From the NCBI GenBank assembly GCA_023423835.1, contig JAFAEW010000014.1:1-17914 (forward strand): DNA of 17,914 bases, read 5' to 3'. The notes under the pieces are model-generated. The model was not told where the DNA came from and did no database searches. It saw only the letters and a program-made list of their open reading frames with translations. The DNA is from Bacteroidota bacterium. Lineage in GTDB: Bacteria > Bacteroidota > Bacteroidia > Chitinophagales > Chitinophagaceae. The position numbers and the translations under genes were made by a program. Below are positions 7,393-13,567 of this stretch, piece after piece (the first letter of the stretch is position 1; the number at the start of each line of letters is the position of its first letter).

Positions 7393-8391
7393 ATGAGCAT
7401 CCCGTCTACATTTCCTGAGACCAAAATTTTGGATTACAGCACCGATCCCAGGCTCAGTAGAGAAGTAAAAGAATTTTTGAAAAAACTGAACGGCTCAGGT
7501 GCACCGCCGATTGAATCGCTTTCACCAATTGAAGCACGAAAGGTTTTATCCGATGCGCAGGCCTCTGTAAAGGTTGATCTATCAGGCATTGAAGAATCAG
7601 AGAAAATTATTGAGGCTGATGGATACACGATAAAATTAAACGTCTTAAGGCCTTCCGGCAAGAAGGAAATACTTCCTGTTTTTATGTTCATTCATGGTGG
7701 AGGCTGGGTTCTTGGCGATTTTCCCACACATAAAAGAATGGTGAGAGACCTTGTGGTTTTGTCCGGCGCTGCCGCTGTATTTGTAAACTATACACCTACG
7801 CCCGATGCCGTATTTCCGCAGGCAATCAATGAAATTTATGCCGCTACCAAATGGATATCTGAAAATGGAAAGGAAATAAATGTGGATGGAAAAAGGCTTG
7901 CTGTTGTAGGCAATAGTGTCGGCGGAAATATGACAGCCGTAACTGCTATAAGGGCGAAAGAAAACGGCGGCCCGGAAATTAAATTGCAGGTGATGATGTG
8001 GCCGATTGTGGACGCGAATTTCAATACAGATTCTTATCGGCAATTTGGCAAAGACCGCTTTCTCAGTAAGTCTCTAATGAAGTGGATGTACGATATGTAC
8101 ATTAAGGATCCTGAAAAACGTAAAAACATTTATGCATCGCCCTTGCGGGCAAATCTTCAAACATTAAAAGGATTGCCACCGGCATTGATCCAGGTTGCTG
8201 AAAGCGACATACTTCGTGATGAAGGCGAAGCCTATGGCAGAAAACTCGATGAAGCAGGCGTGCCGGTAACCTGCGTTCGCTACAACGGAATGATCCATGA
8301 CTTCGGGTTATTGAATGGACTGGCTACAGTGCCTGCGGTGGGTTCCCTGTTTGTTCATGCTGCAGCAGAATTAAAAAAATACCTCGCCTGA
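7393..8391 (+). CDS. Alpha/beta hydrolase of the HSL (type IV) esterase family
   Basis: 332 residues, the usual length for this family. HGGGW (101-105) forms the oxyanion hole of hormone-sensitive-lipase-type esterases. The nucleophile elbow is GNSVG with Ser175; the acid is Asp272 in SDILRD; the base is His302 in GMIHDF. The N-terminal 60 residues form a helical cap. No signal peptide, so it is cytoplasmic. The expected reaction is hydrolysis of short-chain esters or acetylated small molecules; the substrate is unknown. The elbow has Asn before Ser where many relatives have Asp or Glu. It is the first gene of the plus-strand cluster and is followed after 56 bp by a second, unrelated alpha/beta hydrolase. 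Confidence 0.93.
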   Translation: MSIPSTFPETKILDYSTDPRLSREVKEFLKKLNGSGAPPIESLSPIEARKVLSDAQASVKVDLSGIEESEKIIEADGYTIKLNVLRPSGKKEILPVFMFIHGGGWVLGDFPTHKRMVRDLVVLSGAAAVFVNYTPTPDAVFPQAINEIYAATKWISENGKEINVDGKRLAVVGNSVGGNMTAVTAIRAKENGGPEIKLQVMMWPIVDANFNTDSYRQFGKDRFLSKSLMKWMYDMYIKDPEKRKNIYASPLRANLQTLKGLPPALIQVAESDILRDEGEAYGRKLDEAGVPVTCVRYNGMIHDFGLLNGLATVPAVGSLFVHAAAELKKYLA

Positions 8392-8447
8392 AATTCTTTT
8401 AGGAAAAGCTTTCCAAAACATTTATTCATCAATAAAAAACAAAAACC

Positions 8448-9224
8448 ATGTTTACAATTAGTCAAGTTACAAAAGGCGCCGTGATTGCGCTGTCAATGGC
8501 CGCTGTTATTCCCGGCATTGTCAATGCACAACCAGTTAGAGAAGGGATTAAAAATATTGTCCTCGTGCACGGCGCTTTCGCCGATGGCTCCAGTTGGGCA
8601 AAAGTGATTCCTTTACTTCAGGCAAAAGGCTACAATGTTTTTGCCGTGCAAAATCCTTTAAGTTCTCTGGAAAATGATGTAGCAGCCACTAAAAGAGCAA
8701 TTGCTGCAATGGATGGCCCGGTCTTTCTGGTAGGACATTCTTACGCCGGCGTTGTTATCACCGAGGCAGGAAATGATCCGAAAGTGAAAGGGCTTTTATA
8801 CGTCTGTGCCTTTGCACCCGACGATAATCAATCGTTAACAGATGTAGCAAAAGATTTTCCGCCTGCTCATGGAAATACCGCTGTGCAGTTAAGTCCTGCA
8901 GGATTTTTATCGCTTTCTTCAAAAGGAATTCATGAAGATTTTGCACAGGATCTGCCAGAGGCCGAAAGAAATGTAATCTTTGCCACCCAGGGTGAATGGG
9001 GCGCAGAATGCCCTACAGCAAAGGTTTCTACAGCTTCATGGAAAAATAAGCCCACCTGGTTTATTGTAGGAACCAATGATCACATGATCAATCCCGACCT
9101 GGAAAGAGAAGAAGCAAAGCGAATGAAAGCTACTACGATCGAATTGAAATCAAGCCATATTCCCATGGTGTCACAACCGAGGAAGGTAGCAGATTTTATC
9201 ATCGCAGCCGCTCAGAAATTATGA
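8448..9224 (+). CDS. Exported alpha/beta hydrolase (hydroxynitrile-lyase/methylesterase-like)
   Basis: 258 residues. A signal peptide is visible: basic start, hydrophobic AVIALSMAAVIPGI, and a small-residue site near A27. The mature part starts NIVLVHGAFADGSSW, then the elbow GHSYAG (96-101) with Ser98, Asp211 in GTNDHM and His237 in SSHIPM. HGAFADGSSW with GHSYAG is characteristic of the branch containing plant hydroxynitrile lyases and methyl-salicylate esterases and many bacterial 'alpha/beta fold hydrolases' of unknown substrate. Export suggests a periplasmic or external ester substrate, unlike the cytoplasmic esterase before it. An 11-bp hairpin 14 bp after the stop may end the transcript in part. 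Confidence 0.92.
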   Translation: MFTISQVTKGAVIALSMAAVIPGIVNAQPVREGIKNIVLVHGAFADGSSWAKVIPLLQAKGYNVFAVQNPLSSLENDVAATKRAIAAMDGPVFLVGHSYAGVVITEAGNDPKVKGLLYVCAFAPDDNQSLTDVAKDFPPAHGNTAVQLSPAGFLSLSSKGIHEDFAQDLPEAERNVIFATQGEWGAECPTAKVSTASWKNKPTWFIVGTNDHMINPDLEREEAKRMKATTIELKSSHIPMVSQPRKVADFIIAAAQKL

Positions 9225-9238
9225 ACATGAAATGATGG

Positions 9239-9266
9239 TGGTGTTGGCCCTTTATGGTCAACACCA
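9239..9266 (+). terminator. Hairpin after the exported hydrolase
   Basis: TGGTGTTGGCC (9239-9249) pairs with GGTCAACACCA (9256-9266) across a 6-nt loop: 11 pairs including one G-U. No U run follows, so it may be a weak terminator or a processing or stability element separating two parts of the cluster. A second, bulged hairpin at 9272-9292 is followed by A residues and would suit only minus-strand termination. Confidence 0.55.
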
Positions 9267-9450
9267 TGTATCGCGAATGATTTTCATTTCGCAAAAAAAT
9301 ATTCTGTTGCACCAGGAAAATGATAACCCTTATCAACCGTCTTATCCGGCGAATAGTTAACTGATTTTTTTCGACGAAAGTTTTTTTGAAAACAGTTGGA
9401 TCCGACCCCGGAATTCAAACAGGGATTATTTAACCATCAAATATTTAAAA

Positions 9451-9933
9451 ATGAAACAAAGATTAAACGTACTTGAAAAAGGACAAAAAGCATTAAGAAC
9501 ACTTTATGGCATCGGTGCCTATATGAAAGATTCACCGGTAGAAAGGCCACTCCGTGAACTCATAAATTTCAGGGTATCACAAATCAACGCCTGCGCTTAC
9601 TGCCTTGATATGCATTATAAAGATTCGCGTGCCAATGGCGAAACGGAACAACGCTTATATGGACTGAGCGCATGGCGCGAATCGCCTTACTACACTGAAC
9701 GCGAAAGAGCAGCATTGGCCTGGGCGGAAGCAGTGACCAAATGTCAAGTTCCGGATGAAGTTTATGAAAAGGCGAAAGAATATTTTTCTGATCAGGAATT
9801 GATAGATCTGACTTTGGGAGTTACTACTATCAACACCTGGAACCGCATCAACCTTGCTTTTCCGAATGAGCCGGGCAGCTACCTGGTGGGAGCATCCCGG
9901 ATAGCAGAAAATAAAAGTACTGTAACCGTATAG
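9451..9933 (+). CDS. Carboxymuconolactone decarboxylase family protein (AhpD-like)
   Basis: 160 residues, all-helical, with the family core E36...CAYC...H: Cys48 and Cys51 in C-x2-C, and His55 three residues later. This is the AhpD-type redox pattern, used in peroxide defence as a thiol relay; true CMD decarboxylases usually lack the Cys pair. RVSQINACAYCLDMH and ERERAALAWAEAVT are standard for the group. Many such proteins are linked to NAD(P)-dependent oxidoreductases, as here: an NmrA-like gene starts 22 bp after the stop, so the two are probably one operon. A role in peroxide or organic-radical detoxification is inferred. Starts at ATG 9451 after an A-rich leader. Confidence 0.92.
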   Translation: MKQRLNVLEKGQKALRTLYGIGAYMKDSPVERPLRELINFRVSQINACAYCLDMHYKDSRANGETEQRLYGLSAWRESPYYTERERAALAWAEAVTKCQVPDEVYEKAKEYFSDQELIDLTLGVTTINTWNRINLAFPNEPGSYLVGASRIAENKSTVTV

Positions 9934-9955
9934 GTAGTAATTGAAAAAATAAAAT

Positions 9956-10702
9956 ATGAAAATCGTGGTAATAGGAGGCAGCGGCTTTATCGGCTCAAAG
10001 CTGGTTAACGAACTTCGCAGGTTTGATCATACAGTCATAGCGGCGTCATCCAATGCGGCAGATTATTCCAATGCAGAACAACTTCCGGAAATGCTGAACG
10101 GTGCGCAGGTGGTACTTGATGTGTCAAATGCACCTTCAACAGACGACGAAGAGATGATTGATTTCTTTCAAAGATCGGGTTACAACCTGATGGCTGCCGA
10201 ACTGATTGCCGGTGTGAAGCATCACATTACCTTTTCATTCGTTGGTGTTGAAAAGCTGCAAAACAATGGTTTTTTTAAGGCAAAGAAGATGCAGGAAAAT
10301 TTGGTGAAAGATTCGGAAATCCCTTACACCATTTTGCAGGCTACTCAATTCTATGAACTGGTGCGTGGCATTGCCCAATCGGCAACTGTAGGGGAAGAAA
10401 TACGAATCTCAGATGCCAAAGTTCAACCGGTTGCATCTGATGATGTAGCAGCAATCGTGTCAGATATCAGTGTCGGTAAACCTTTAAACATCACGGTACA
10501 GATTGCCGGTCCCGAGCGGTTTTCATTGAATGAGCTTCTAAATATTTTTCTGGAAGAAACAAAGGATCCGCGGCAGGTGATAGTAGACAACCACGCACTT
10601 TATTTTGGCGTAGAGATAGAAAATGAATCCCTTCTTCCGGATAGAAATGCCATAACCGGGAAGACGAAGTTCAGGGACTGGCTTCGGGCGAAGGAAAAAT
10701 AA
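9956..10702 (+). CDS. NmrA-like NAD(P)-binding protein (atypical SDR), copy 1
   Basis: 248 residues. The Rossmann motif GGSGFIG (7-13) opens the protein. AGVKHHITFSFVGVEKL and PYTILQATQFYEL match the NmrA / atypical SDR subgroup, in which the classical YxxxK active site is absent or changed; here Lys-rich FFKAKKMQEN replaces it. Members act as NAD(P)H-dependent reductases or redox sensors. It is clearly paralogous to the gene at 11187-11942: both share DSEIPYTIL / ESGIPYTIL, QPVASDDV / QPIASDDV and a C-terminal ALYFG. Probably co-transcribed with the AhpD-like gene 22 bp upstream. Substrate unknown. Confidence 0.92.
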   Translation: MKIVVIGGSGFIGSKLVNELRRFDHTVIAASSNAADYSNAEQLPEMLNGAQVVLDVSNAPSTDDEEMIDFFQRSGYNLMAAELIAGVKHHITFSFVGVEKLQNNGFFKAKKMQENLVKDSEIPYTILQATQFYELVRGIAQSATVGEEIRISDAKVQPVASDDVAAIVSDISVGKPLNITVQIAGPERFSLNELLNIFLEETKDPRQVIVDNHALYFGVEIENESLLPDRNAITGKTKFRDWLRAKEK

Positions 10703-10712
10703 ATATCCTTCC

Positions 10713-10734
10713 AAACCTTCAATAGCAAAGGTTT
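10713..10734 (+). terminator. Hairpin after NmrA-like copy 1
   Basis: AAACCTT (10713-10719) and AAGGTTT (10728-10734) form a perfect 7-bp stem with an 8-nt loop, 10 bp past the stop. The nearest U run begins 26 bases later, so this is at best a weak terminator or an mRNA-end stabiliser. Confidence 0.35.
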
Positions 10735-10786
10735 CAGGCAATCGAATTCACGATGAAAGCCTTTTTTAATACTAAAAATAAAATTT

Positions 10787-10960
10787 ATGCAAACAAATTA
10801 TCTCACAACAGCCTGGCAACGCGAGCCAGAAGATGGAGATCCGTCGATCAGCATTCGCGAATTGATTTTTCCAGTGGTTGAAACAAATACTCAGGAAGGC
10901 GATGAGTTCCTCGATGATAAAATCCGCATCAGGGATCAGCCTTATGAAGGCAAACAATAA
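10787..10960 (+). CDS. Small acidic hypothetical protein (57 residues)
   Basis: ATG 10787 to TAA 10960 encodes 57 residues beginning MQTNYLTTAWQREPEDGDPS and ending PYEGKQ. It is acidic, has no membrane segment or cysteine, and has a central hydrophobic strand ELIFPVVET. The start sits in a typical strong Bacteroidota context, A/T-only over about 16 bases. Codon choice looks like that of the neighbours. It lies between two paralogous NmrA-like genes (84 bp and 226 bp away) in the same direction. I do not recognise the family; function unknown. An antisense frame (10772-11059) covers the same bases but shows no family features. Confidence 0.6.
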   Translation: MQTNYLTTAWQREPEDGDPSISIRELIFPVVETNTQEGDEFLDDKIRIRDQPYEGKQ

Positions 10961-11186
10961 ACAAATTGTTCCTCGTCTTAAAACGAAGATGACGGGTGAC
11001 AGATCGTTGAGGCGGCTGTAATGGATGTGTACTTTCCACCCGTTCGTACACCAATACAACCTACGCCTGTGCTGGATTTTAGTAAAACAGGTCAGCTACA
11101 CAACGATAAGACGGGCAGAACAGTTCAAAAAAATGTAATCATTTATCTCACAACGGTTCTATTAGAACCAATTAAAATCAAACGAA
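10961..11186 (+). other. Spacer with repeats between the small gene and NmrA-like copy 2
   Basis: TTATCTCACAAC occurs at 11143-11154 and also at 10798-10809, inside codons 4-8 of the small gene. In both places an ATG lies 11-12 bases upstream, so the second site resembles a decayed copy of the small gene's start. Just after it, GGTTCT (11155-11160) and AGAACC (11164-11169) make a 6-bp hairpin or operator 18 bp before ATG 11187. A stem at 10973-10992 (TCGTCTT with AAGATGA, one G-U) is a weak terminator candidate for the small gene. Confidence 0.4.
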
Positions 11187-11942
11187 ATGAAAATAGTAGT
11201 AATCGGCGGCACCGGCCTTATCGGATCAAAAACCGTTAGTAAATTGAAAAACCTGGGCCATGAAGTGGTGGCTACATCGCCCGAAACAGGCGTTAACACG
11301 ATAACAGGCGAAGGTCTTGCTGAAGCCTTAAAAGGAGTAGACAAAGTGGTAGATGTGGCAAACTCACCTTCATTTGCAGATGATTCTGTAATGGAATTTT
11401 TTAAAACATCAGGACACAATCTTCTGGCCGCAGAAAAAGAAGCAGGCGTAAAGCATCACATTGCGCTTTCTATCGTGGGCGCCGACCGTCTTCCAAACAG
11501 CGGCTATCTCCGTGCAAAAGTAGAGCAGGAAAGGCTCATCAGAGAGTCCGGGATTCCTTATACGATCTTACATTCCACCCAATTCTTCGAATTTGCAGGT
11601 GGTATTGTGAAGGCGGGCACAGTTGGTGATACCATTCATTTATCATCCGCATTGTTTCAGCCCATTGCTTCTGATGATGTGGTTGATGCGATAGTTGCAC
11701 TTACTTTAAAAGATCCTGTAATCGGCGTTGTTGAAATTGGCGGGCCTGAAAAAATTGGAATGGATCAGTTTGCAAAAATATATCTCGATCGGAAGCAGGA
11801 TCACCGGCAGATAGTTGCCGATCCAAAAGCACTTTATTTTGGAACTGTGATCAATGACCGGTCGTTGGTGCCAAAAGACAATGCGAGGAAAGGTAGCATT
11901 CGGTATGAGGACTGGATTCGCATTCCCGGAAACTTAAGATAA
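11187..11942 (+). CDS. NmrA-like NAD(P)-binding protein (atypical SDR), copy 2
   Basis: 251 residues with Rossmann motif GGTGLIG (7-13), VVDVANSPSFADD, AGVKHHIALSIVGAD, SGYLRAKVEQE and SGIPYTILHSTQFFEF, all typical of the NmrA / SDR_a5-like group of NAD(P)H-binding proteins. The RAKVEQE helix is closer to the family norm than the matching part of copy 1. The two copies align along their whole length, pointing to an old tandem duplication followed by divergence. A frame overlapping its start (11021-11239) is considered spurious. It is the last gene of the cluster, closed by a strong hairpin 20 bp after the stop. Substrate unknown. Confidence 0.93.
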   Translation: MKIVVIGGTGLIGSKTVSKLKNLGHEVVATSPETGVNTITGEGLAEALKGVDKVVDVANSPSFADDSVMEFFKTSGHNLLAAEKEAGVKHHIALSIVGADRLPNSGYLRAKVEQERLIRESGIPYTILHSTQFFEFAGGIVKAGTVGDTIHLSSALFQPIASDDVVDAIVALTLKDPVIGVVEIGGPEKIGMDQFAKIYLDRKQDHRQIVADPKALYFGTVINDRSLVPKDNARKGSIRYEDWIRIPGNLR

Positions 11943-11961
11943 CAAGATTTTCGACCATTTT

Positions 11962-11994
11962 CAAGAGCAGATTGGCAACGCCGGTCTGTTCTTG
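11962..11994 (+). terminator. Strong intrinsic terminator hairpin closing the hydrolase/SDR cluster
   Basis: CAAGAGCAGATTGGC (11962-11976) pairs with GCCGGTCTGTTCTTG (11980-11994) across the loop AAC: 15 consecutive pairs including three G-U. TTTG follows directly, with a further T run at 12007-12012. It is the best terminator in the window. Confidence 0.8.
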
Positions 11995-12060
11995 TTTGAC
12001 GGTTCTATTTTGATTAGTATTTTAAAGAATTAAAACCCTTTCGATCATCATTTATTTCAC

Positions 12061-12340
12061 TCAAAACAGTCGCAACTTATCCGGCATAGGATAATCAGTT
12101 GGAATTAAATTTAATTTAAAAGGAACTCCTTGAAAGTCCAGTTCTGATAATTTTAAATCCATAAGGCCATTATCAATGCAAAACATAATCGCGATTTTGA
12201 GACCGAATCAAAAAGTTGAACCGGTTATAAGTTGATTGTTTCCTGTCAACAGCCGTGTGCGCCATCGCGAGGTTTGCATAGGCCCAGAAAAGATGTTCTT
12301 TTACTGTTTCTTTGATCTGTTTTGCCATTAGCTTCAGCAT
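12061..12340 (-). pseudogene. Remnant of an HNH-endonuclease-like gene with internal deletion
   Basis: From ATG 12340 or 12328 (minus) the frame reads MAKQIKETVKEHLFWAYANL, then AMAHTAV and YNRFNFLIRS, the N-terminus of a conserved HNH-endonuclease-like family as I remember it; it then leaves the family and stops at 12173. In the +1 frame, overlapping from about 12205, the text LKIAIMFCIDNGLMDLKL and then LNLIPTDYPMPDKLRLF runs to TGA 12061, resembling the C-terminus of the same family. The middle, which should hold the C-x2-C zinc pairs and the HNH core, is gone. A single deletion with a junction near 12199-12204 explains both the loss and the frame shift. The family name comes from recalled sequence patterns. 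A -7 box survives upstream at 12352-12359. Confidence 0.7.
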
Positions 12341-12351
12341 TAAGGAACAAG

Positions 12352-12359
12352 CAAATTTA
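12352..12359 (-). promoter_or_regulatory. -7 box upstream of the HNH-like remnant
   Basis: TAAATTTG on the minus strand fits TAnnTTTG exactly, 12 bases before ATG 12340. No TTG stands at the standard -33 distance. It suggests the decayed gene once had, and may still have, its own short-leader promoter. Confidence 0.45.
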
Positions 12360-12439
12360 AGAACACTTCTTTCAAATAATGGTTTATAACTAAGGGGTTA
12401 TCAGTTTCTTGCAATCAAGCCTCTTCTGAAAGCAGTTGT

Positions 12440-12934
12440 TTATTTGTCGGGCAGTCCCCATTTTTCAACCAATTCTGCATTTAATCCGCCTTCTCTCCCG
12501 TTCGGTTTGCCTTTGCCTGTCTCAATAAAATTTTTCAGGCTGCCTTGTATATAGCTTGTCCACGCCTCATTACACACCTCGTAGCATTCACAATCCGGTG
12601 TCAAACCTTCATGTGTAAACAAAATTTTAGTTTCGTCCCCCTCTGTTGATAGATCAAAATTCAATTTGCTGTTAATCCACTCCGTTTTGTTTTTGGTGAA
12701 ATTAAATTCATTGTCAGTTATCAGGTAAACCAACTTTTTTCCTTCGATTGCTTCAATTAGTTTCAGTTTGCATAAGTGAACTTCCCGGTAATGATAGAGA
12801 AATGATTTATCCAACTCGTCCGTGCTGCCCTCGATTTCTTCAGACCACCATCCCCTGAAATTCTTAATAGCATTAAATGCTGTCTTAGCGTCTTTCCTAA
12901 CAGTAATCGTTGTGCTGTAATTCTTGTTTTCCAT
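12440..12934 (-). CDS. SRPBCC (AHSA1-like) protein with C-terminal extension
   Basis: 164 residues from ATG 12934. The open frame runs on upstream to 13090, but that part overlaps the neighbouring gene and is not family-like, and MENKNYSTTITV begins exactly at the first SRPBCC strand. FRGWWSEEIEG (26-36) is the helix-1 motif, TEWINSKLNFDLS and TKILFTHEGL are sheet strands, and ECYEVCNEAWTSYIQGSL begins the closing helix. A 25-residue tail (GKGKPNGREGG...WGLPDK) extends beyond the usual end. The Cys117-x3-Cys121 motif is shared with the other two SRPBCC proteins here. Likely a hydrophobic-ligand-binding protein; ligand unknown. It is the second gene after 13018-13446, with an 83-bp gap. Confidence 0.9.
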   Translation of the reverse strand: MENKNYSTTITVRKDAKTAFNAIKNFRGWWSEEIEGSTDELDKSFLYHYREVHLCKLKLIEAIEGKKLVYLITDNEFNFTKNKTEWINSKLNFDLSTEGDETKILFTHEGLTPDCECYEVCNEAWTSYIQGSLKNFIETGKGKPNGREGGLNAELVEKWGLPDK

Positions 12935-13017
12935 TATTATAAGTGAATTTTTATTTTGAAATTTATTTTTGATGCCGGATTGAAATTCTAAGATTAAGAA
13001 TAACGACGGGTAAGTGT

Positions 13018-13446
13018 TCATCGGTTTCTCAATTTTTCGGCAAGCGCTTGCAGATATTGCGTCCACGCTGTTGAACATTCCTGATAGCATTCGATATCCG
13101 GCAATAAGCCCCGATGTGTAAAAGTCACTTCTGTTTCTTTTTCTTTTTCTGACACCTCAAATATGATGTACGTATTTTCCCACTCCACCGGATTATGTAA
13201 ATAGGAAAGTTTGCTTTCCGTTACCTGCCAGACAATTTTTTTATTTGGTATTAATTCTACCAATTTTTGTGTGGAACTATGCATCCCACCGCCGGCGGAA
13301 AAAGAAAATTCATCGCCGATTTCTATGGCATTACCGGTGATTTTTTCCTGATAAATTCCGGACCACCATTTTTCAATGTTCAGCAATAATTCAAAAACAT
13401 CTTTTGGAGATCTTTCTGTTGTAAAACTGTAGGAGTAATTTTTCAT
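13018..13446 (-). CDS. SRPBCC (AHSA1-like) protein
   Basis: 142 residues, single-domain length. MKNYSYSFTTERSPKDVFELL is strand 1 and helix 1, NIEKWWSG is the WW motif, then VEWENTYIIFEVSE, TEVTFTHRGLLP and the closing helix starting IECYQECSTAW (Cys120, Cys124). It resembles the SRPBCC half of the protein at 2589-3332 in every one of these elements. The fold binds hydrophobic ligands in a helix-grip cavity; some bacterial relatives act as lyases or cyclases, others as chaperone activators, and nothing here selects one. ATG 13446 lies 20 nt past a TAnnTTTG box. It is the first gene of a two-gene minus unit divergent from a GlxA-like regulator. Confidence 0.9.
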   Translation of the reverse strand: MKNYSYSFTTERSPKDVFELLLNIEKWWSGIYQEKITGNAIEIGDEFSFSAGGGMHSSTQKLVELIPNKKIVWQVTESKLSYLHNPVEWENTYIIFEVSEKEKETEVTFTHRGLLPDIECYQECSTAWTQYLQALAEKLRNR

Positions 13447-13466
13447 TTGTTTTCATTTTACTGCAA

Positions 13467-13474
13467 CAAATTTA
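13467..13474 (-). promoter_or_regulatory. -7 box of the SRPBCC operon
   Basis: TAAATTTG (minus) matches TAnnTTTG exactly. No TTG at -33, which fits a promoter that needs an activator. The direct repeats at 13502-13535 begin 28 bp upstream of it, a normal place for AraC-type activator sites. Confidence 0.55.
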
Positions 13475-13501
13475 ATTTCCGGATATTACTTCGAGGGTGT
13501 G

Positions 13502-13535
13502 TGATTCAGACAATCTGGAGGGTTGATTCAGACAA
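13502..13535. repeat. Two exact direct repeats, likely operator in divergent promoter region
   Basis: TGATTCAGACAA occurs at 13502-13513 and again at 13524-13535, start to start 22 bp, about two helical turns. AraC-family dimers usually bind such same-face direct repeats. The right copy overlaps the -33 TTG of the regulator gene, the left copy faces the SRPBCC promoter: the geometry expected for self-repression plus activation of the divergent operon. Confidence 0.6.
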
Positions 13536-13553
13536 AGTGTCTTTGTATTTTTG
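13523..13553 (+). promoter_or_regulatory. Promoter of the GlxA-like regulator
   Basis: TTG at 13523-13525 and TATTTTTG at 13546-13553 are 20 bp apart, a complete Bacteroidota -33/-7 promoter. It predicts a start near 13559-13561 and an unusually short leader of under 10 nt before ATG 13568. A palindrome, ACAAAG-TGT-CTTTGT (13532-13546), fills the spacer. Confidence 0.65.
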
Positions 13554-13567
13554 ATGAAAGTTTTGAC

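Noticed and set aside
7645..8043. 132-codon minus ORF
   Set aside because: Antisense to the HSL-type esterase, which has a full catalytic triad.
10772..11059. 95-codon minus ORF over the small gene
   Set aside because: No family features; the plus-strand small ORF has the better start context and operon position.
11021..11239. 72-codon plus ORF overlapping NmrA-like copy 2
   Set aside because: It ends 53 bases inside a well-supported gene in another frame and shows no recognisable domain.
12935..13090. 52-residue N-terminal extension of the second SRPBCC gene
   Set aside because: The extension overlaps the end of the upstream SRPBCC gene and lacks family sequence; ATG 12934 begins at strand 1.
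13523..13567. TTG start extending the GlxA-like protein by 15 residues
   Set aside because: That TTG is the -33 promoter element, so it would not be transcribed.
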